This document shows positions 26,354 to 34,703 of a DNA stretch of 64,000 nucleotides, piece by piece. The DNA lies in the NCBI RefSeq assembly GCF_034424805.1, contig NZ_JAXOUF010000015.1, forward strand, positions 1 through 64,000, in the 5' to 3' direction. Every line of letters starts with the position of its first letter. The first letter of the stretch is position 1. This DNA comes from Labrys sedimenti. GTDB lineage: Bacteria; Pseudomonadota; Alphaproteobacteria; Rhizobiales; Labraceae. The notes below the pieces were generated by a model. The model worked only from the letters and a program-made list of their open reading frames with translations, was not told the DNA's origin and ran no database searches. The position numbers and the translations under genes were made by a program.

Positions 26354-27705
26354 CAGGATGCTGCCTTCAGTTCGGAAGCCGGCGGCGCCGGCCGGCGCGA
26401 GAGCCACATCTTGAACAGCAGGGCGAAGATGCCGCCGATGACGGCCGCTACCCCTGCGCTGACCATGATCTGCCCCGGCAAGGCGCCCACGGCAAGCATC
26501 TGGCCGGCAAAATAGGGCGTGCAGACCTGGCCGAACCGCCCGACCGCCATGCTCAGGCCGACGCCGGTGGCACGGATGGCGGTGGGGTAGATTTCGGCGG
26601 CCATGGCGATGGCGCCGGCCGTGCCGATGCCGAGGAACAGGCCGACGAGGCCGATGCACAAGGAGGCTGCGGGCACGGATGCCACGCTGTAGCCCAGGCC
26701 GACCGTGGCAGCGGCCCCGAGGATGAAGGCCGGCACCATGGTCGGGATGATGCCGAACCGCTCGATGCAGCGGCCGGCAACGGCTTGTCCGAAGAAGGCG
26801 CCGAGACCGTTGAAGGCGACGACGAAGGCGCCGTCCGCCGGCGAGATGCCGTTCATGCCCATCAGGGACGGCGTCCACAGCACGGTGAGGGTCAGGACGC
26901 CCATGCCTGTGAAGAAGGGACCCCAGAGAAGGAGCGTACCGAGCGCGAGTCCCCCACTGAAAACCGAGCCGAAGGAGGCGCGTTCGGTCTTGTCGCCATC
27001 GGCCGTCAGCACGGTGCCCTCGGGGAGGGAAGCCACGCCCATGCGCTGGAGAATGCGGCGTGCCCCAATCGTGTCGTTGCGCCGCGCGATCAGGAATTTC
27101 AGCGATTCCGGCAGCCAGATTGCCAGGATGACGGCAATCGCCAGCGGCAGCATGCCGCCGATATAGAAAATCATCTGCCAGCCGAAATGCTCGATCAGCC
27201 GCGAATTGATGAAGGCACCCGCCATCGCTCCGAGCGGGAAGGAGGACCACATCAAGGTCACGCAACTCGACCTGTGGCGCTCCGGCGTATATTCGGCGGT
27301 CAGCGCGATGAAGCAGGGCGTGGCGCCGCCCAGGCCGATGCCGGCGAGGAAACGGCAGAGCATCAGGCTGTCGAAGGATTGGGCGGAGGCGGTGAGCAGG
27401 GTGAAGACGCCGATGAGCACAGCGGCGATCACCAGCAGGCGCTTGCGGCCGACCCTGTCGGCGATGGCGCCGAAGCCGATGGCACCGAGGGCAGCGCCCA
27501 GCAGACCGGCCGAGAAGACGGGACCGAGTTGGGGGATGGTCAGGCCCAGCGATTTGGCGATGAACGGTGCCGCCACGCCGATCGATTGGGTATCCATGCC
27601 ATCGAAGAAATTGATCAAGCCGCACAGGGCGATCACGGCGATCTGCAGCCTGCTGATCGGCTTTTCGTCGATCAGCCGCGAAACGTTGAGCGAGGGGCTC
27701 GCCAT
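26353..27705 (-). CDS. MFS transporter, aromatic acid:H+ symporter type
   Basis: A 450-residue 12-helix transporter from ATG at 27705, chosen for the GGGAGG site 9 nt upstream. INFFDGMDTQSIGVAAPFIA carries the DG(M)D motif of the AAHS group (PcaK, BenK and gentisate or 3-hydroxybenzoate carriers), and the 2-3 loop reads GAIADRVGRKRLL. A second copy-like loop (GRCIERFG) lies in the C-terminal half. It probably imports the aromatic acid that feeds the gentisate route. It is the first gene of a two-gene operon with the GMC enzyme, under a promoter of the island's shared type. Confidence 0.88.
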   Translation of the reverse strand: MASPSLNVSRLIDEKPISRLQIAVIALCGLINFFDGMDTQSIGVAAPFIAKSLGLTIPQLGPVFSAGLLGAALGAIGFGAIADRVGRKRLLVIAAVLIGVFTLLTASAQSFDSLMLCRFLAGIGLGGATPCFIALTAEYTPERHRSSCVTLMWSSFPLGAMAGAFINSRLIEHFGWQMIFYIGGMLPLAIAVILAIWLPESLKFLIARRNDTIGARRILQRMGVASLPEGTVLTADGDKTERASFGSVFSGGLALGTLLLWGPFFTGMGVLTLTVLWTPSLMGMNGISPADGAFVVAFNGLGAFFGQAVAGRCIERFGIIPTMVPAFILGAAATVGLGYSVASVPAASLCIGLVGLFLGIGTAGAIAMAAEIYPTAIRATGVGLSMAVGRFGQVCTPYFAGQMLAVGALPGQIMVSAGVAAVIGGIFALLFKMWLSRRPAPPASELKAAS

Positions 27706-27866
27706 GTCTTGTTTCCTCCCCGAATGGCCGGCTGTCATCCGTGAAGAGATCCGGCCGGGATCCTTATTGGCTTCTTGTCGAAGTCGAGCGGGCGTGGCCC
27801 CGCGATTTGCCCTGGCCGCCTCTTCGGAGGGTAGCCAGGAGGGCGCGCCCGTTCGATTTTTCAATT

Positions 27867-27899
27867 TAGTACGTATACATATAATCTGTATACTGTCAA
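27867..27899 (-). promoter_or_regulatory. Promoter/operator of the MFS-GMC operon
   Basis: On the minus strand: TTGACA (27899-27894), 16-bp spacer beginning GTATACAGATTAT, then TATACG (27877-27872) followed by TACTA. The palindromic core TAGTACGTATAC overlaps the -10, as at the gentisate promoter. The 5' untranslated leader would be about 160 nt. Confidence 0.72.
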
Positions 27900-27983
27900 T
27901 AAAATCGGCCGCCGATATGAAGGTCGATTGGGCGTTCGCCGGACGGTCGGATGCCGCGCTTCCTCACCGTCCGAACGCGCAGA

Positions 27984-28421
27984 TCAGGGGGGCGTGTTCT
28001 CGTTGTGGAGGCTGACCAGCTCCGTGAGCAAGCGCATCATCGTCGCGCGGCTCTCCGGCGGCAGCGGCGCGAGCAGGCGCTCCTGCACGCGATGGACAGC
28101 CGGCTCGACATCGCCCAGGAGCTTTTCGCCGGCCGGCGCGAGATAAAGCAGCTTGGCGCGTTTGTCGGTCGGGCTGGCCCGCCGCTTTATCCATTTTTTT
28201 GCTTCGAGGCGCTCGAGCACGTCGCCGATGGTCGAGCGGTCGAAGGCGATCAGGCTCGACAGCCGCGTGGCATCGAGGCCGGGATTGGCGCGGATGGTGA
28301 ACAGCGCCGCGAACTGCACCGATGTCAGATTGAAGCCATCGCACTCCTCGGCGAAGATGCTGCTCGAAATTTGCTGCGCGCGCCGGATCAGATGTCCCGG
28401 CATGCCATAGAGCTCTGTCAT
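27984..28421 (-). CDS. MarR-family transcriptional regulator (2)
   Basis: A 145-residue winged-helix protein (MPGHLIRRAQQISSSIFAEE, LTSVQFAALFTI, STIGDVLERLEAKKWIKRR, wing SPTDKRAKLLYLAPAGEKL). It is related to the MarR at 21049-21477 in start and in recognition helix (TIGDV). It is the third gene behind the monooxygenase and class II aldolase on the same strand, so it is probably co-transcribed with them and autoregulated. It is a strong candidate for the repressor acting on the GTATAC-centred operators. Confidence 0.88.
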   Translation of the reverse strand: MTELYGMPGHLIRRAQQISSSIFAEECDGFNLTSVQFAALFTIRANPGLDATRLSSLIAFDRSTIGDVLERLEAKKWIKRRASPTDKRAKLLYLAPAGEKLLGDVEPAVHRVQERLLAPLPPESRATMMRLLTELVSLHNENTPP

Positions 28422-28504
28422 CGAATGCTACCCAGTTTTCGCGGGACGATAGTTAAATCATCGCCCGCGGCAAATCAAAGCAGCCCGCCGGCCGGACTCG
28501 GAAC

Positions 28505-29299
28505 TCAGCCTCTGGTGCGGCGCGCTTTCGCCTGCTCGACCCAGAGGTCCCAGGGCCGATGCACCTGCGCCTCGATGTTCTGCGCAGCCGTCCGGCTCTC
28601 GCCCTCGCTGAGATAGGTGATCTCGCCGAGCCGGCTGGCTTCGAGCTGGTAGCGGGCATTGAGCTCGGCATAGACAGCCCGGTAGACCGCCTGCGGCAGC
28701 GACTGGGCGACGACCGTCGAGCCATGGCCGCGCATCAGCACGATGTCGCTGGCGTCGAACTGTTCGGCGAGGGCGCGGCCGAGCGCGTTGTTGGAGATGA
28801 GCAGATCGGTGCTGTCGCCGCCGGCTTCGCGAATCTCGAACACGGGGGCAGCCTGGCCTATGAAGCCGGCCATGTGGAACAGCGCGCGCAGCCTCGTGGA
28901 CTTCGACACGCTCAGGGGCACGATCGCGTGCGAATGGCTGTGCACCACGGCGATCACGTCGGGGCGGCGGCGATAGATCTCGCCATGGATGAAGCGCTCG
29001 AGATAGACCCGGCGTCCCTCGGCGTTGACGGCATCGCCATCGAGCGTGAACTCGATGATGTCCTCGGCGGCTACCCGGCCCGGCGCCATGTTGCGCGCCA
29101 GCAGGAAGCGATCCGGACGGCGATCGTGACGCACGCTGACATGGCCGAAGGCATCGACGACGCCCTGGTCGAACAGGATGTGATTGGCGTTGACCAGGTC
29201 CTCGATAAGGGCAGGCGAGGGCGCTACGCCGGCTCCCGCCTGGTCGGCGACGACGACGCCTGCGGCATCTTCGGAAGCGTGGGATTTATCGACACACAT
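28505..29299 (-). CDS. Class II aldolase/adducin-family protein
   Basis: A 264-residue protein with the class II aldolase pattern: DAFGHVSVRHDRRPDRFLL, the metal-binding HSHSH (VVHSHSHAIVPL) and MRGHGSTVVAQSL supplying the third histidine. Members are metal-dependent aldolases or, in aromatic pathways, decarboxylases of dihydroxylated phthalate-type acids. It lies 48 nt after the 3-hydroxybenzoate hydroxylase gene, so a decarboxylation or retro-aldol step that feeds this pathway is a fair guess. The ribosome site is GAGGA, 8 nt before the start. Confidence 0.8.
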   Translation of the reverse strand: MCVDKSHASEDAAGVVVADQAGAGVAPSPALIEDLVNANHILFDQGVVDAFGHVSVRHDRRPDRFLLARNMAPGRVAAEDIIEFTLDGDAVNAEGRRVYLERFIHGEIYRRRPDVIAVVHSHSHAIVPLSVSKSTRLRALFHMAGFIGQAAPVFEIREAGGDSTDLLISNNALGRALAEQFDASDIVLMRGHGSTVVAQSLPQAVYRAVYAELNARYQLEASRLGEITYLSEGESRTAAQNIEAQVHRPWDLWVEQAKARRTRG

Positions 29300-29347
29300 G
29301 GGAAGGTCCTCGAAATACTCTTGAAAGGCTGGATCTGTGCAAGGCGG

Positions 29348-30565
29348 TCAGGCCGCCGAAATGGATTGGGGAGCCGAAGCTACGCCGAGGCCGTTGCTGC
29401 CATACAGCCACTGCAGAGCGTCGTACCATTGCTCCTGCGATTTGGCCGACATGATCTCGTTGCGCAATCGGGCGTGAACGCCCGCCGGATGGTAGATGTG
29501 ATCGCCGACCGCACGCGACATCAATTGGATACGCGCGGTGCGGGTCACGCGGCGGTGCTGGTAGGAGGCGAGGGCGGTTTCGTGGTTGCCGGGATGGGCG
29601 GCGATCTCGTCGGCAAGGCAGACGGCATCTTCCAGGGCCATGCAGGCGCCCTGCGCCATATATTGCAGGGTGGGATGGGCGGCGTCGCCCAGCAGTGCGA
29701 CCCGCCCCTTCGTCCAGGTATCGGTCGGGTCACGGTCGCACAGCACCCATAATTTCCAGTCCTTGCCATGGCGGATGATGTCCTGCGCGCGGGGATGGAC
29801 GTGCTGGAAGCCGATGAGCACTTCCTCCTGGCTGACCGGCTTGCCGGCGACCGGTTCCGGGGCGTCGTTGTGGTAGGTGACGACCAGGTTGAAGCTCTTC
29901 CAGTCCGACAGCGGATAGTGGACGATATGGCATTTGGGGCCGGCCCACAGCGTCGCCGCGTTCCAACGCAGGTCTTCCGGCATCTGCTCGGTGGGAATGA
30001 CGCTGCGATAGGTGGTATGCCCCGTCACCCGGGGGGCGCCATCGCCGACGAGCTGGGTGCGGATGTTGGACCATAGCCCGTCGGCGCCGATCAGGAGGCT
30101 GCCGGCAACGGGTTCGCCGCCCTGGAGCAGCGCGGTAATGCTGGTGCCCTCCTGCTCATAGCCGGTCACGGTGCAGCCGGTGCGCAGGTCGATGAGCGGA
30201 TCGGCGCGGCAGGCGCTGACCAGGACGCGGTGCATGTCGCCGCGATGGATGACGGCATAGGGATTGCCGAAGCGCTTCTGGAACGGCTCGGTCAGGTCGA
30301 TCGAGGCGATTTCCTCGGCCGTCAGAGCATCCATCATCCGCAGCCGGTCGACATAGACGGCCAGTTTGCGCATGGCATCGCCGACGCCGAGATAGTCGAA
30401 GGAGTGGAAGGCATTCGGGCCGAGCTGGATGCCGGCGCCGATCTCGCCGAGCACGGGCGCGCGTTCGAGCACGATGCTGGCATGACCCTTGCGGGCGAGA
30501 CCGAGGGCGGCCGCCAAACCACCTATTCCAGCGCCGGCAATGACGGTCTTGTGCTGCATTTTCAC
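29348..30565 (-). CDS. FAD-dependent monooxygenase, 3-hydroxybenzoate 6-hydroxylase type
   Basis: A 405-residue class A flavoprotein hydroxylase. It has the FAD motif VIAGAGIGGLAAALGLARKG, a DG motif in GADGLWSNIR and the second FAD motif GRVALLGDAAHPTLQYMAQGACMALEDAVCLA, whose LQYMAQGA segment is typical of 3-hydroxybenzoate 6-hydroxylases (salicylate hydroxylases are related). It would convert 3-hydroxybenzoate to gentisate with NADH and oxygen, the substrate of the dioxygenase at 21569. Start: GTG at 30565 is best spaced from AGAGGA; ATG at 30559 is the alternative. First gene of a minus-strand operon. Confidence 0.88.
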   Translation of the reverse strand: MKMQHKTVIAGAGIGGLAAALGLARKGHASIVLERAPVLGEIGAGIQLGPNAFHSFDYLGVGDAMRKLAVYVDRLRMMDALTAEEIASIDLTEPFQKRFGNPYAVIHRGDMHRVLVSACRADPLIDLRTGCTVTGYEQEGTSITALLQGGEPVAGSLLIGADGLWSNIRTQLVGDGAPRVTGHTTYRSVIPTEQMPEDLRWNAATLWAGPKCHIVHYPLSDWKSFNLVVTYHNDAPEPVAGKPVSQEEVLIGFQHVHPRAQDIIRHGKDWKLWVLCDRDPTDTWTKGRVALLGDAAHPTLQYMAQGACMALEDAVCLADEIAAHPGNHETALASYQHRRVTRTARIQLMSRAVGDHIYHPAGVHARLRNEIMSAKSQEQWYDALQWLYGSNGLGVASAPQSISAA

Positions 30566-30682
30566 TGTTTCCTCTCCTCTGGCCGGTCCTTGGGATCGGT
30601 GCGGCCTTCACGGCACGGCAGACCGTGCGGTGGCCGGGGCAGATGCCCTAGGCACGGCGATCCCGGCAGCGTTCGATCGGGT

Positions 30683-30733
30683 ATTTGATAATTGACAGTT
30701 AACTGATAATCCGTATACTGTCAATTATCAAAT
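30683..30733. promoter_or_regulatory. Bidirectional promoter in a perfect 17-bp inverted repeat
   Basis: Arms ATTTGATAATTGACAGT (30683-30699) and its exact complement (30717-30733) flank a 17-bp centre. Each arm carries a TTGACA -35. Plus strand: TTGACA (30692-30697), 16 bp, TATACT (30714-30719) toward the aldehyde dehydrogenase. Minus strand: TTGACA (30724-30719), 16 bp, TTAACT (30702-30697) toward the monooxygenase. The -35 of each direction overlaps the -10 of the other, so a dimer bound here would control both sides at once. Confidence 0.78.
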
Positions 30734-30868
30734 AAACAAGTCGAGCTGCCTTGGTACGGTGCCTGCGACGCGGGCGGACGGAAGCCCGTCGAGGGGCGGG
30801 GCAAGCGGGCGATTGGAGAATCAGGCGAGCTTGCCAAGAGGCTTGCCGCAGGGGAGGAGCACTGTCCG

Positions 30869-32329
30869 ATGAACTACGTCACCCAGGCGGATCGCATGCT
30901 GATCGGCGGCGAACTGGTGCATGCCGGCAATGGCGAATTCGACCTGTCGATCAATCCCGCGACGGAGGAGATCATCGGCCGGGTTCCGCGTGCGACGGTC
31001 GGGGATGTCGACCGTGCCGCTAAGGCGGCGGATGTCGCGTGGCCGGAATGGTTCGCGCTGACGCCGCTAGCTCGCGGCCGGGCGATGCGTGATTTCGGCA
31101 AGGCGCTGCTCGCCCGCTCGGAGGAAATCCTCAAGGTCGAGGTTGCCGACACCGGCAACACCATCACGCCCATGCGCGGCGATGTCGGCTTTGCGGTGGA
31201 CAGCCTCGATTATTATGCCGGCCTCACCCATGAGCTGAAGGGCGAGACGATCCCCTCCACCCATGAGAACCTGCATATTACCCTGCGCGAGCCCTATGGC
31301 GTGGTGGCACGCATCGCCCCCTTCAACCACCCCTTGATGTTCGCGGTGGCGAGGACGGCGGCGGCGCTGGCGGCCGGCAATGCCATCGTGGTCAAGCCGC
31401 CGGAAACCAGCCCGCTCTCGGCGATGATCCTGGCGGAAATCGCGCGGGATGCACTGCCGCCTGGCGTTTTCAACCTGATCACCGGTGGTGGCCGCACCGT
31501 GGGCAATGCCCTCGTCCAGCATCCGCTTATCAAGCGCATCGCCTTCATCGGCTCGCCGCAGACGGGGCGGGCGATCCAGCGCGCGGCGGCGGAGGTCGGC
31601 GTCAAGCACATCAGCCTGGAACTGGGCGGCAAGAACCCTTTCATCGCCTTCCCGGACGTCGATCCGGGGCGGATCGCCGAAGCGGCCGTCCGCGGCATGA
31701 ACTTCGCCTGGCAGGGCCAGTCCTGTGGTTCGACCAGCCGCCTCCTCCTCCATGCCGATATCCATGACGCCGTGCTGGCGCGCGTCGTCGCCAAGGTGAA
31801 GGCGATCCGGCTCGGCGATCCGCAGTCGCCCGAAACAGGCATGGGGCCGGTCAATTCGCGAGGGCAGCTGGAGAAGGTGCTGTCCTTCTTCGAGAGCGCC
31901 AGGACGGATGGCGCGCGCCTGATGACCGGCGGCAAGCGCCCTGATGGTCCGATGTTCGAGAGGGGGTACTGGGTCGAGCCGACCGTCTATGCCGATGTCG
32001 AGCCGGGCATGCGGCTATGGCAGGAGGAAGTGTTCGGGCCGATCCTGTCCGTCGGCAAATGGCGCAGCTTCGACGAGGCGGTGGAGATGGCCAACAGCAC
32101 CGAATACGGCCTGACCGCCGCGGTGTGGACCAACGACATCAACGACGCCTTGCGGATGGTGCGCAAGATCCGCGCCGGCCATACCTGGATCAACGGTTCT
32201 TCGGCGCATTTCATCGGCGTTCCCTTTGGCGGCATGAAGAGTTCGGGGATCGAGCGGGAGGAAGGCATCGAGGAGATGATGGGCTATACCGAAACCAAGA
32301 CAATCAACATCATGCTGTCGAAAAGCTGA
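30869..32329 (+). CDS. Aldehyde dehydrogenase family protein (copy 2)
   Basis: A 486-residue aldehyde dehydrogenase starting MNYVTQADRMLIGGEL after a GGGGAGGAG site. It has the glutamate motif LELGGKNP, the cysteine motif GQSCGSTSRLLLH and the terminal region VPFGGMKSSGIEREEGIEEMMGYTETK. It is a close paralogue of the protein at 13190-14644; the two differ by scattered substitutions only. Here it is the first gene toward hyuA2-hyuB2-gamma, transcribed from the bidirectional promoter shared with the 3-hydroxybenzoate hydroxylase. Expected reaction: an aromatic or arylalkyl aldehyde to the acid. Confidence 0.92.
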   Translation: MNYVTQADRMLIGGELVHAGNGEFDLSINPATEEIIGRVPRATVGDVDRAAKAADVAWPEWFALTPLARGRAMRDFGKALLARSEEILKVEVADTGNTITPMRGDVGFAVDSLDYYAGLTHELKGETIPSTHENLHITLREPYGVVARIAPFNHPLMFAVARTAAALAAGNAIVVKPPETSPLSAMILAEIARDALPPGVFNLITGGGRTVGNALVQHPLIKRIAFIGSPQTGRAIQRAAAEVGVKHISLELGGKNPFIAFPDVDPGRIAEAAVRGMNFAWQGQSCGSTSRLLLHADIHDAVLARVVAKVKAIRLGDPQSPETGMGPVNSRGQLEKVLSFFESARTDGARLMTGGKRPDGPMFERGYWVEPTVYADVEPGMRLWQEEVFGPILSVGKWRSFDEAVEMANSTEYGLTAAVWTNDINDALRMVRKIRAGHTWINGSSAHFIGVPFGGMKSSGIEREEGIEEMMGYTETKTINIMLSKS

Positions 32330-32381
32330 GGGCGCCTGTCTGCGCGCAAAGCGTGCCGTTCAACATGAAGGCGTAACAATA

Positions 32382-32409
32382 TTGACAGCATACTGAATAT
32401 ATGTATACT
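32382..32409 (+). promoter_or_regulatory. Promoter of the hyuA2-hyuB2-gamma operon
   Basis: TTGACA (32382-32387), 16-bp spacer starting GCATACTGAATAT, TATACT (32404-32409). It has the same spacing as the other island promoters, and the spacer resembles those of the MFS-GMC and monooxygenase promoters (GTATACnGATTAT). The leader to the hyuA2 start is about 175 nt. Confidence 0.7.
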
Positions 32410-32589
32410 TATTAAAAACAAAGAACAATCCGCATTCTCTCTGCGGCGCGCAGGGCGGAGAGGACGAGAACCGGCATAAAAAGGTTCGGCAGCAGTTCGA
32501 TTTCGCCACCGGTGATTTACGCAGACGGCGATCGTTTCGCACCTGCGCGGGGGCACTGCTGACCAGAACAACCATACGAGGGAGGATCC

Positions 32590-34692
32590 ATGACCTATGT
32601 AATCGGCGTCGATACCGGCGGTACATTCACCGACGGCTTCCTGGCCAGCACGGAAGGCGTGCTGGTCTCGGCCAAGGCCCATTCGACACCGCCCGATTTT
32701 TCGCGCGGTTTCATCAATGTCCTGGGCGAACTGGCGAATACCGTCGGGAGCAGCGTGGAAGACCTGCTGTCGCAGACGGATTATATCGTCCACGGCACCA
32801 CCTCCACGCTCAACGCCGTCGTCACCGGCGACGTGGCGCGGGTCGGTTTCCTGACCACACGCGGGCATGCCGATTCCATCCGGATCATGAATCTGGAAGG
32901 GCGCTATGCCGGGCTCGATCCGAGCGCAGTCCAGAACATCTCCCGCACCAACAAGCCGGCGCCCCTGGTGCCGCATCGAGACGTAATCGAGCTCGATGAG
33001 CGCATCGACCACAAGGGCGCCATCATCGTGCCTCTCGACGAGCAGGGCGTGCGCACGGCTGTAAGCAAGCTGCGCGACGACGGCGTGCGTGCGATCGCCG
33101 TCTCGTTGCTCTGGGCCTTCCGCAACCCGGTGCATGAACGGCGCATCCGCGAGATCATCCAGGAGGAAGCGCCGGAGCTCTATGTCGCGCTATCGCATGA
33201 AACCAGCCCGCGCATCCGCGAATATACCCGCAGCGCCACCACCATCATCAACACGCAGGTCGGCCCGGTGCTGAAGGGCTATCTCACGCCGCTCGAAGAG
33301 GAGTTGCGCGCCAAGAAATTCGAGGGCTCCCTCCTGATCATGCAGGGTTCCGGCGGCTGCGTTCAGGCAGCCGACGCGTCCAAGCATGCCGTCAGCACGC
33401 TGGGCTCGGTGCTCACCGGCGGCGTCATCGGCTGCCTGCGCCTGGCCGAACGCCTCGGGCACAAGAACATCATCTCCACCGATATGGGCGGTACCACCTT
33501 CCTGGTCGGCCTGGTACGCGACGGCAAGCCGAGCACGACGACGACCACCGTGCTGCACCAGCACCAGATCAACACGGCGATGGTCGATGTCCGCACGATC
33601 GGGGCCGGCGGCGGCGCGATCGCCTGGATCGACGGCGGCGGCAATCTACGGGTCGGGCCGCGCAGCGCCGGCGCCCGTCCCGGCCCGGTCTGCTATGGCG
33701 AGGGCGGCCAGGAGCCGACCGTCACCGATGCCGATCTCGTGCTCGGTATCGTCAACGGCGACAATTTCCTGGGCGGGCGCAAGAAACTGTCCAAGGAACT
33801 GGCGGCGGAAGCGATCCGCACCAGGATCGCCGAACCGCTCGGCCTGACGATGGAGCAGGGGGCGGCCGCGATCTATGCCATCCAGAATGCCCAGACGGCC
33901 GACCTCGTGCGTAGCGTCGTCGTCAATGGCGGCCATGATCCGCGCGATTTCGTGCTCTATTCCTTCGGTGGCGCCGGGCCGGTGCATGCCGTCAACTATT
34001 CGGCCGATCTCGGCGTGTCGGAAGTGGTGGTGCCGCTCGGTTCGACCGCGGCGGTGTTCTCAGCCTATGGGCTTGCTTCCTCCGACATCGTGCTGACCGC
34101 CGAAATGTCTGATCCGGGCAATTTCCCCATCGATCCCGCCACGCTCAACGGCAATTTCGAGAAGCTCGAAGCCGAGCTGGCCGAACGCCTGGTCCAGCAG
34201 AAGCTGCGCTTCGCCAAGGTCGTTTATGAGCGGGAAGCCGAACTGCGCTACACCATGCAGATGGCCGAAGTGACCACCCCGGTGCCGGGCGGCCCTCTTG
34301 GGGAAGCGGAGATCGCCGGCATCGGCGACAGCTTCGAGCAGCTCTATGAGCGCATCTATGGCAAGGGCGCCGGTTTCAGCGATGCCGGCCTGCAGATCAT
34401 CACCTATCGGGTGCGCGCCATCGGCATCCTGCCGATCCGTGCCGATCTCGCCGCGCATGAAGCCGCGACGCTCGACCCCGCGCCGTCCTCGATCCGCAAA
34501 GTGCTCCTCGACACCCGCAAGGGCTGGCAGGACACCAAGATCTACGACTACCGCTCCCTCGGAGCGGGGTCGAAACTGTCGGGACCTGCGGTGGTGGAGA
34601 CACCGACCACCACCGTCGCGCTGCCGGAAGGCTTCGCAGGCGTGGTGGATGCCTATGGCAATCTGGCCATTCGCGTCGCGGAACAGGGCTGA
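32590..34692 (+). CDS. HyuA-family hydantoinase/oxoprolinase or acetone/acetophenone carboxylase subunit (copy 2)
   Basis: A 700-residue ATP-binding subunit with YVIGVDTGGTFTDGFLAS, VHGTTSTLNAVVTG, STDMGGTTFLVGLV, IGAGGGAIAWI and FGGAGPVHAVNYS. Start supported by GGGAGG. It belongs to the same superfamily as the protein at 17611-19707 but is clearly diverged (for example GTTFLVG for GTSFDVA), so the two modules may act on different substrates. Followed 11 nt later by hyuB2. Function: ATP-dependent activation of a cyclic amide or ketone carbonyl. Confidence 0.88.
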   Translation: MTYVIGVDTGGTFTDGFLASTEGVLVSAKAHSTPPDFSRGFINVLGELANTVGSSVEDLLSQTDYIVHGTTSTLNAVVTGDVARVGFLTTRGHADSIRIMNLEGRYAGLDPSAVQNISRTNKPAPLVPHRDVIELDERIDHKGAIIVPLDEQGVRTAVSKLRDDGVRAIAVSLLWAFRNPVHERRIREIIQEEAPELYVALSHETSPRIREYTRSATTIINTQVGPVLKGYLTPLEEELRAKKFEGSLLIMQGSGGCVQAADASKHAVSTLGSVLTGGVIGCLRLAERLGHKNIISTDMGGTTFLVGLVRDGKPSTTTTTVLHQHQINTAMVDVRTIGAGGGAIAWIDGGGNLRVGPRSAGARPGPVCYGEGGQEPTVTDADLVLGIVNGDNFLGGRKKLSKELAAEAIRTRIAEPLGLTMEQGAAAIYAIQNAQTADLVRSVVVNGGHDPRDFVLYSFGGAGPVHAVNYSADLGVSEVVVPLGSTAAVFSAYGLASSDIVLTAEMSDPGNFPIDPATLNGNFEKLEAELAERLVQQKLRFAKVVYEREAELRYTMQMAEVTTPVPGGPLGEAEIAGIGDSFEQLYERIYGKGAGFSDAGLQIITYRVRAIGILPIRADLAAHEAATLDPAPSSIRKVLLDTRKGWQDTKIYDYRSLGAGSKLSGPAVVETPTTTVALPEGFAGVVDAYGNLAIRVAEQG

Positions 34693-34703
34693 GGGAGGGA
34701 ACC

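Noticed and set aside
24593..26515. 640-codon open frame on the plus strand
   Set aside because: It lies wholly antisense to the GMC oxidoreductase gene, whose motifs are complete. High GC produces long antisense frames; the translation shows no family pattern.
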